50,732 nucleotides of DNA from Gnomoniopsis sp. IMI 355080 (Eukaryota; Ascomycota; Sordariomycetes; Diaporthales; Gnomoniaceae), in contig JAPEVC010000247.1 of the NCBI GenBank assembly GCA_027946555.1, positions 1 to 50,732 on the forward strand, read 5' to 3'. Both the position numbers and the translations under genes were made by a program. The notes below the pieces were generated by a model. The model was not told the origin of the DNA. It made no database searches and saw only the letters and a program-made list of their open reading frames with translations. Shown in pieces: positions 43,486 to 50,732 of this stretch (positions within the stretch are counted from its first letter, which is position 1; every line of letters begins with the position of its first letter).

Positions 43486-44870
43486 ATGGCTTCTTCGATT
43501 ACGCTGTTGCCGCCACCAACTACTATAAATAGCACACACCAAGTCTACTCGATAGCTATTACGCTCGGTGTGCTTTGTGGAATCACGACAGTCATCGGAG
43601 TTTTGCGACTATACACAAGATGGAGCACCCGGTCTCTAGGCCTCGATGACTATGCGTTCATTCCTGCGCTTGTATGTGGCATGGGCGGCCTAAATGGAAC
43701 TAGCGTTCAAGTAATTGCACACAAATTGCTAACGAGAGGTTCACCCAGATCTTTTACATCGGATGGTCCACGATGGGTGTCTATGTTAATTTACACGCTG
43801 GCGTGGGAAAGCCGCTATGGGAAATTACGCTTGGTGAATTCTCTGTCTGGTTCAAAGTAAGTACCGCATCAAGTATCCTGGACTCATATTGGTTGCAAGG
43901 ACTTTTACTCAAACCTGTATTATAACAAGGGAGTATTCGGATCAGCATTGCTTTATCCGGCGATGAGTATGTTGATTCGCCTGTCCATTCTGCTTTTTTA
44001 CCTACGAATCTTCTCGGTTTCGCAGTCCGTTTTCAATCGCGTCATTCGAGGTTTCATCGCCGTCCAGCCTTTTTATCTAATTACCTTTATGATCCTTCCC
44101 TTGTTCTTTTGCCGGCCTCTGTATAAGGTTTGGGGGCCCCTCGAGAGGCAGAATTACTGCCACGACTGGTACTACTACTGGACGCAAGTAGGAATGTACA
44201 TTGTTAGCATGTCTTTCGACGTCATCTTGTTATTCATGCCTGTGTGGCCTGTCTGGAAATTGCAAATGTCGGTCCGTCAGCGACTTGGGATTCTCGTGGT
44301 ATTCACCTTGGGCGCAGTGTTTGACAACCCCATCATCGTCCTCTCCTTCTGAACAAAAGCTAATATTCACCCAGAGCCAGCATAGCTGCTGCCTATAAAC
44401 TTGCTATATTCGTGATTGAGATGCAGAGATATACCCACATCAATCCTCGATGTAATTCATCCGTCTTCATTGGATTCCCTAGCCCTTCAAGCTTGAGCTA
44501 ACACTCAGCAGGGCTACAATATGAATTGAGCACCATGATCCCACCTCAATTCGATACGTATGGGACGACATTCTGGATTCCTTCACAGGTGGAACCGACG
44601 GTAGCCCTCATTGGTGCCTCACTACCCGCCCTGCGAAAACCGATCTCGACAGTTGTGCCACAATTGGCTCGATTCTGGACTGCGGTCACTTCATCATCAG
44701 GTGCGAGAAGCCACAAGAAGTCCGATAACAGTCATGCGGAAATGGCCAAACTACATTCGCAGCAGAACTTATTGGTTCCGAATTGGGGGGCCAGTCATAT
44801 GCCAAATGCACAGATGCAAGAAGCGAATTCTCACGGATCCTATGTACAGATGCAGGGATGGGAGGGGTGA
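43486..44870 (+). CDS. Fungal rhodopsin-domain (PTH11-related) integral membrane protein
   Basis: Five exons: 43486-43671, 43749-43856, 43900-44318, 44375-44451 and 44512-44870. Splicing gives 382 residues. About seven membrane segments are visible, with the family blocks RWSTRSLGLDDY, HAGVGKPLWE, SMLIRLSILLFYLRIFS, YCHDWYYYW and PPQFDTYGTTFWIPSQVEPTVALIGASLPALRK. It lacks the CFEM domain of classical Pth11. The tail (about 310-382) is cytosolic and Gln/Ser/Asn-rich. The family (Fung_rhodopsin) is large and mostly uncharacterised; some members are putative receptors. Two points weaken the model: intron 2 is only 43 bp, and intron 3 needs a poor donor (GTTTGA at 44319). With that donor the frame is restored as FTLGAVASIAAAYKLAIF. 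Confidence 0.75.
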
Positions 44871-46544
44871 GGAGTGAAAGAGCATTCGGATTGAATGACA
44901 AGACCGGGAAACGACGGAGCAGGCAGACTTACGGGAAGACTCTAGGCCTGGCAGGGCATCAATTTCGCCAAGTTGATCCCATTTGAATAGCAGAAGCACA
45001 AACCCAGCCACCTCGGAGATATGCACCCTGCAGCAGACAGTAGATACGGGAATATAGGACATATTGATTGGACTTATAGCTTTGATCGTGGGTAATGCAT
45101 TTTGAACTCGTGGTAGGGTATAGTATTAGTTTAAGCCAAATCGTTAAGCCTTGACCGCCCTAGCTTCAGATTCTGAGAGACCATATGATGAGCACCTCTG
45201 CTTCCTACCTAGTACCTGGACGTGTCCCCGGCTAGAACGCCTCAATTGTCATAATTTGATAGAAGGAATTGCCAAAGAGCCGATTATTGGTCTTCTTTTG
45301 ATCGGCTCGAATTTGAGAATTTGGCGTAAAACGTCATATTAGATAGAACAAGGTCATCTCGTGGCCACACTGGAATGACACTTCGCACCGGATTCAAGTT
45401 GTGACAGGCGCGACTTTTTAAACTATCTAATCAAGAATGCTATTGGCAATACAGTAGATTTAGGTATCTCAACAAAAGAATGTTTCCTCTAATGAGGTAC
45501 CTGAGTAAGTCGTAGGCTATTAAAAGTCCTGTACAGTACCCTAGGGTACCTCTCAAGTTTGGGTGCCTGATGTCGTTCCTTCCTCCTTGAGCTCGTCTGG
45601 TGACTCTTTCCATTTTGAATGTCCATCATCACTCTGACCACCTCATTTACCTCACCTCGGTCTATCGCTGTATTTCGCTTTTCAAATGACCTCGTCTTCC
45701 ACGTCTACAGTCGCCGGCTCTTCCGCACCAACAGCAGGGTTGCATTTGAAGGAAGAGAACCCCGAGTTGTTGGGACTGTTCCACTGCTGAACGCCCTTGG
45801 ACTCAATCGCAGCCGTCTCACGTCGTCAGAAGCACTTCACAGCCTTCGCACTTCAGAGCCAATCAAAACTACGGTGTTCTCCACATACTAGAGCCACTGA
45901 AGCCTTGAAAGCTTGCGTCCCTTCAGCGTGGTGTCGCACAGTGAGTCCAAGCAGTGGCTGTTCATCACTATCGTTGAGCATACTTTGTTTATCTTCGTCG
46001 TCTCTTTCTCCCTTGGTAGGTGTGCGTCCGCAGCTCACTGTCCAGCCACTGCCCTGGTCACCGGCAACAACTTGGAAGGCCTTTTCAATATTCTCATGCC
46101 CATGTTGACCGTCACGGGATAGGGTACCTCTGTATCCTGATTCAAATTTACAAGGTTTGGGAAGCGCTGGAAAGACTGAGGCGCGAAGACGTATCCGAAG
46201 CTATCAAGCGGTCCTAGAGACTCATAACATATCCTTGAAGGCAGCGACCTAGATTGACCTGCTCGGCATGTCCTTGACACTTTCGCTGGCCTTACTCACC
46301 TACCACATTTCCCTTTTCGGGTTCATTTACGCCTACTACATCTTCTTTGTTCAGTGCCCCTTCGAGCATGCCTCTAGAGAGCTAGCCGAAAGCATCAGTA
46401 ACACAACTCTACCCACGGATAGGTCGCCATACTACATGAGTTTCGTGTCTGCGTTTCTTTTGAACACTATAGGGACATCTCGAATTCTTCAGCAAGTCCG
46501 AGACCAAATCGTTGGTCATTACGCAGCAGTCTAAGGCAAAAGTC
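44871..46544. other. Region between the rhodopsin-domain gene and MSH4; unresolved coding-like pieces
   Basis: The first 800 bp are AT-rich without coding features and include AGGTACC-type direct repeats near 45500-45550. Between 45686 and 46534 several plus-strand fragments look protein-like (see separate entry). The final ten bases separate that frame's stop from the MSH4 ATG. Confidence 0.4.
45686..46534 (+). pseudogene. Unresolved coding-like fragments upstream of MSH4, membrane-protein-like
   Basis: An ATG at 45686 opens MTSSSTSTVAGSSAPTAG..LKEENPELLGLF and stops at 45790. Later frames read KQWLFITIVEHTLFIFVV, then LVTGNNLEGLFNILMPML, then IYKVWEALERLRREDVSE, and finally an ATG frame at 46268-46534 (88 residues) with YHISLFGFIYAYYIFFV. 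These are hydrophobic, protein-like and on one strand, but they lie in different frames and only some have splice signals (GTGAGT at 45940, GTAGGT at about 46018). They may be a poorly spliced small membrane-protein gene or its decayed remains. No family is recognised. Confidence 0.25.
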
Positions 46545-49405
46545 ATGGCACCAGCAACCCCAGGACCAAGTCGGCTGGTAGCTGTGCCCGAAAGCATGTC
46601 CATCTCACGATCCTCAGTGCCTTATAGCTCATACTTCAGTCGTCGTTCGGATCGATCAACACCAAGTGCGGACAGTATTCAATCTCGCGCCCGCCATGCA
46701 TCACAGACATCATCGCGGCGCGAATCGCTTGCTTCAGGAACTACCCCGGCATACAGTAACGCGTCCACTCCGAGCGGACGTCGATCTCGTGCTGCCTCAT
46801 CCATTGGCGGGGGTGAAGCCTCACACATCATATGTGCCGTTAGTGAGGCTCGTGGCATTGCTCCTTCAGTTGGAATTGCCTTCGTCAATGTCTCCACCGG
46901 CGAAGCTGTCCTCAGTCAGATCTGCGACAATCAGTCCTACGTCAAGACAATCCACAAAGTCACTGTATTCGAGCCAAGTCAAATCCTCATCGTCTCAACT
47001 GCCTGTCCACCCAACCCCAAAAGCTGCCTCTGCTCCACGATCGAGGAGGAGCTACCCGGTGTGCCCGTGGTTCCACTGAACAGGAAATACTGGTCGGAAA
47101 CTGCCGGACTCGAATTTCTTCAGGCACTGGCATTCAAGGAGGATATTGAAGCCATCAAGGTTGCTATTGAGGGCAATTTCTATGCCACCTGCTCATTTTC
47201 TGCAGTACGTTCCTACATACCAATGTGACACCACGGGCTAATCCGTCCCTTGTATCAGGCAATGAAATACCTTGAGCTCGAATTCTCCCTCAGGATCGCC
47301 AATCACTCTCTTCGAATTAGATACCAGCCATCCGAAGAGTCGATGATGATCAGCCTCCCCACGATTCAAGCCTTAGAACTTGTTCAGAATTTGCAGAACC
47401 CTTCCTCGAAAGCCTCCCTTTTCGGTCTGCTCAATCGAACGCTGACCCGCATGGGTGCGAGAAAGCTTCGTAGCAACATCCTACAACCATCGACGCAGGC
47501 CGAACTTGTCCTGAAACCTCGATACGCCGCGCTTGAAGAGTTATGTACCAAGGAGGACATGTTCTTCGAAGTTAGAACAGCTCTCAAATCGTTTGGCGAC
47601 GTGGAGAAGCTGCTTACGAAGCTCATCGTCTTGCCCACCCAGCCATCGCTCGAGGCAAGTGAGCAAGCCATCAACGACGTGCTTATGGTCAAGAACTTTG
47701 TTGTCTCCGTCCCCGCTGTCTTCAAGTCACTGGCTGCCGCTCGATGCGACCTACTCGACAAGATCCGCAATCATTGCCGGCCTGAAATTACCACTAGGAT
47801 ACTCGACCGCATTGCAGCAGTCATCAACGACGACGTGGCTTGGGTCAACAAGCCCCTGGATCTGCGCAACCAGAGAGTTTATGCTGTCCGTTCTGGTATC
47901 CACGGACTCTTGGACGTGGCCAGGACCACGTACAAAGAGGCGACCGATGATATGCATCAACATGTTGGAGAACTCAACGCTGGATTGGGCCTAGCCGCAG
48001 AGTTGAAATTCGAAAATAGGCGCAGATACTGGCTTCGTTTCCGCGTGCTAGATTTTGAGAACGGTCTTATCCCGGGTGCCCTCATCAACTGCGTGCGAAA
48101 GAAGGAATTTCTTGAGTGCCAAACTCTGCAGATGGTAAAACTCAATCAGCGCATGACTGACTCCGTGGATGAGGTTATCATGCAGAGCGACAAGGTGGTC
48201 CAGCAGCTTCTGGATACGATCAGGATGGAAATACCGAACTTATTCAAGGTTTGCGAGAGCATTGCACTTCTCGATATGCTGGCTTCATTTGGACAGGCGG
48301 TCACCACGAGAGAGTATGTCAAGCCGGAACTCAGGGAAACCTTGGCCCTGAAGTCAGCTCGACATCCACTTCTTGACATGGTGAGTCTCCCCATGAGAGC
48401 GCGCTTCCAAGGTGATGTTGCCTTCTTTGACTACAAATGAATTCTGCTGACCTCATGTATTGACAGTCATTGGACAAGTTTATTCCGAACGATTACTATG
48501 CCTCGGGGCAGTATGCTTTTCAGATCGTCACCGGATGCAACATGAGTGGGAAGAGTACGTACATCCGAGCAGTTGCCCTCTTGCAAGTCATGGTGCAAAT
48601 AGGATGCTTCGTCCCTGCAGAGTATGCCTCCTTCAAGATTATACACAACTTGTTTTCCCGTACATCAACGGATGACAGAATCGAATCCAACATGTCCACC
48701 TTCTCGGTTGAAATGCGAGAAATGGCTTTCATCTTGCACAACATCGACGACAAAAGTCTCGCCATAATTGACGAACTCGGACGCGGCACCAGTACTCGGG
48801 ATGGCTTGGCCATCGCCATCGCAACGGCTGAAGCGTTGGTGCAAAGCAGAGCGTTAGTTCTCTTCGCCACTCATTTCACTGAACTTGCTCAAGTCTTGGA
48901 GGACCGTCCTGGTGTCCTCAATTTGCATCTGTCGACAGAGACGACGGTTGCTGAGGACGGCATCCCGAGAATGACAATGTTGTACAAGATCGACTCTGGT
49001 ACTGTCCAGGACGAGAACTATGGTATCAAGCTAGCCAGAGCCATCGGCTTCCCGTGGCGCTTCCTGAACGTCGCCGAAGATGTAAGTAACGCCTTGAAAC
49101 AGGCGTCAGAGGCCAACAGACAGAATTCCGAATCTCGCAAAGTGGCAAAACGCAGAAAGCTTGTTCTCAATCTTCATGAGACACTCAAGCAGGCTTACGA
49201 CAGTGAAATGGATGATGAAACATTACGCAGATATCTGCAGCGGCTTCAGTCTGAATTCATCAGTCGCATGGAAGCAATTGAAGGAGACGGTGGTCGGGAC
49301 AACGCACTTGCAAAGACCGTGATTGAGATTGAGTCTGATGTTACTGCCGAGACTGACATGGAGGAATCAGAAGATGAGCCTATGTCCAGCTCACCTGGAG
49401 CTTAG
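46545..49405 (+). CDS. MSH4: MutS homologue 4, meiotic crossover protein
   Basis: Three exons: 46545-47204, 47259-48380 and 48467-49405. Introns of 54 and 86 bp fall between codons. The protein has 906 residues. As in MSH4, the mismatch-recognition domain I is absent. A Ser/Arg-rich, low-complexity leader (about 1-90) precedes domain II (about 95-225), the lever and clamp domains (about 225-560) and the ATPase. Walker A is TGCNMSGKST (about 616-625), with the Cys and Ser typical of MSH4 rather than GPNMGGKST. Walker B is LAIIDELGRGTST, followed by FATHFTEL. The C-terminal helix-turn-helix region ends in an acidic Ser-rich tail. MSH4 pairs with MSH5 to stabilise Holliday junctions and promote interfering crossovers in meiosis in the nucleus. 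The first ATG after an upstream stop was used. Exon 3 starts at SLDKFIPNDYY. Confidence 0.93.
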
Positions 49406-49772
49406 CTGGGTAGCAGGCCATCGTTGTCAGAGCCGGAAGAGTGCCCTGGCCCAGCACGATGACGGAACACAGTAGACCGGGAATAGGCAGTCAGGTGTCA
49501 TTAGGTATGCGTATTGCTTACCTCGCTGCTGCTGCTCTGGTGTCACCATGTTTATTACACGCCGCTTGCATTATAGAAAGGTGGTAAGCAATAAAACGTA
49601 TGTGAATGCCACGTTGCTGAGAATTTATCTGTCTCGTGGCTGGTTGTCGAGCCTGTGATTTCTCAATAAGAAGTTGCAGCACATTTAGTTTGAAGGTAGT
49701 TTTAGAACAGGTCATTATGTTTCATTAGTATCTGACTATTTACACTTTCGTCCTTTCGCATAGATGACACCC
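49406..49772. other. Convergent spacer between MSH4 and the CoA-transferase; no gene seen
   Basis: About 370 bp holding the 3' ends of both genes, with AATAAAA-like sequence near 49589-49596 in the MSH4 direction that may serve in polyadenylation. Confidence 0.5.
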
Positions 49773-50732
49773 TCATTCAAATTTGGTAGAGTCCGCCGGC
49801 GAGTAACAGTAGGGCACGCTAGGAGTTCGCCATTCAGGGTTTGATGCGTCGTCCTCCTCGAAAGAGACCACGGGTTTGAGGATACTCAGCTTCTTTCCAC
49901 CAAAAGCACTGTTGTTGAAATGTTGGAACCATCCGCTGCCGACCTCCAAGTAGTTACCAAATACCTTCTTCCAGCCGTTCCATACATTGACGAGCAGGTC
50001 GAGCACATGGTGTTGGCCTCTCATCTCGCCCCACTGGAAGCGCTCCTTGCACTCCTCGACAATCTCCTCGGGGTACAAGCCAACCTCCTCCTTGAGGGCA
50101 TAGGCGTTGACACCCACAAGACTGGCGTGCGAATAGTAGCTGCCACCCTCGACGGCGCGTCGCTTGAGGCCCAGCATGGCGCCCACGGCGCCCAGTACAC
50201 CAGTGGACATGTCCGAAATGGGCAGACTGGGCAGGACCGCCTCGTTGTTGGGGAGCTTGAGAGACCTGCCAGTGACATATGCGGACCCAGCGGCAGCATC
50301 GGCGATTTGTTGCCATCCAGGCCTTTCGGCATAGTAGCCATCGGGTCCGTAGCAGTTCTCACTAACGTAGACAATACCGCGGCCGCGCTCGCCGGCCATC
50401 TTGAGGAGGTCGTTGAGCCCCAGGCCCCACTTGGGAAGCTTGTTGATGCGGAAGCCGTTGATGAAGACATCCGCGTCGGCCACGAGGGACTTGACGATGG
50501 CGACGTCGGATTCCTTGCGCAGGTCGATGCCGATGGTGCGCTTGCCGGCGTTGAGGGTGAGCTGCATGATGTTGATGTCGGGGAGGTGAGGGGGGTTAAT
50601 GCGAATCACGTCTGCGCCGTAGGCGGCGAGGATAGCGCCGATTTGTGGACCGGCAATGACACGGGTCATCTCGACGACCTTCACGCCGGCGAGGGCTCGC
50701 TTGTCGTCGCGGTTTAGGGGCGGGAATGCGAC
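49773..50732 (-). CDS. CaiB/BaiF family (family III) CoA-transferase, 5' end outside the window
   Basis: The frame is open from the window edge at 50732 down to the stop at 49773, giving at least 319 residues. The apparent Met codon at 50684 is a GTG, so the true start lies beyond the edge. The segment VKVVEMTRVIAGPQIGAILAAYGADVIRI is the conserved opening of the family, followed by a Rossmann-like region (KRTIGIDLRKESD, DVFINGFR). SLPISDMSTGVLGAVGAML contains the Asp expected to form the acyl-anhydride intermediate. The family moves CoA between carboxylates (formyl-CoA:oxalate, carnitine, crotonobetaine types). The exact acid is unknown. The C-terminus is FQHFNNSAFGGKKLSILKP...YSPADSTKFE. 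Confidence 0.85.
   Translation of the reverse strand, partial: VAFPPLNRDDKRALAGVKVVEMTRVIAGPQIGAILAAYGADVIRINPPHLPDINIMQLTLNAGKRTIGIDLRKESDVAIVKSLVADADVFINGFRINKLPKWGLGLNDLLKMAGERGRGIVYVSENCYGPDGYYAERPGWQQIADAAAGSAYVTGRSLKLPNNEAVLPSLPISDMSTGVLGAVGAMLGLKRRAVEGGSYYSHASLVGVNAYALKEEVGLYPEEIVEECKERFQWGEMRGQHHVLDLLVNVWNGWKKVFGNYLEVGSGWFQHFNNSAFGGKKLSILKPVVSFEEDDASNPEWRTPSVPYCYSPADSTKFE

Noticed and set aside
44317..44352. Reading the rhodopsin-domain gene as frameshifted at FTLGA
   Set aside because: A GT donor two bases further on (44319, GTTTGA) restores the frame with a good branch site and acceptor, so a frameshift is not required.
49920..50717. 265-codon plus-strand frame over the CoA-transferase
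   Set aside because: Shadow of the conserved minus-strand CaiB/BaiF frame.

Overview
The window looks like nuclear DNA of a filamentous ascomycete (Pezizomycotina). Genes carry short introns (about 43-118 bp) with GTRNGY-type donors and CTAAC/CTGAC branch points. Intergenic stretches are long and pyrimidine-rich. The gene content is typical of such fungi: a GH79 glucuronidase, an AA11-like LPMO, a berberine-bridge-like oxidase, a fungal rhodopsin-domain protein and a meiotic MSH4. A class (perhaps Sordariomycetes) is only a guess. No tRNA, rRNA, CRISPR array or intact transposase was seen. Exon structures were built by hand from splice signals and reading frames.

Layout. 1-3.2 kb: no supported gene. 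3.2-12.9 kb, all on the plus strand: a GPI-anchored GH79 beta-glucuronidase, a small spliced transcript candidate, a D-lactate dehydrogenase, an alpha/beta hydrolase, and a secreted AA11-like LPMO with an X278-like tail. 13.5-15.9 kb, minus strand: a flavin monooxygenase fused to a DUF6314-like domain. 16-21 kb: gene-poor, with decayed coding-like pieces including one ankyrin-like stretch. 21.4-30.5 kb: a possible small-molecule catabolism group made of an ACS-type MFS transporter, a DUF3237 protein, an aldehyde dehydrogenase and a short-chain dehydrogenase (SDR). 30.5-36 kb: a gene graveyard with an 80% identical duplicate of the SDR tail, a P450-like N-terminal remnant and other broken fragments. 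36-37.8 kb: an unrecognised secreted Ser/Thr-rich protein. 39.9-41.9 kb, minus strand: a seven-exon secreted FAD oxidase of the BBE type. 42.9-43.1 kb: a cluster of short inverted and direct repeats resembling a MITE. 43.5-44.9 kb: a rhodopsin-domain membrane protein. 46.5-49.4 kb: MSH4. 49.8 kb to the window edge, minus strand: a CaiB/BaiF (family III) CoA-transferase whose 5' end lies outside the window.

How genes may work together. GH79, the LPMO, the BBE oxidase and the unknown protein are all exported and fit life on plant or fungal polymers. The transporter, ALDH, SDR and DUF3237 protein could import and oxidise a small carbonyl or alcohol compound. That link is inferred only from proximity. 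The decayed SDR and P450 fragments beside this group suggest it was once larger. No unambiguous new system was found. The best leads are the SDR duplication and graveyard, the kexin-type site that would expose the LPMO histidine, the tandem duplication over the DUF3237 start codon, the small spliced ORF near 6.7 kb and the repeat cluster near 43 kb.
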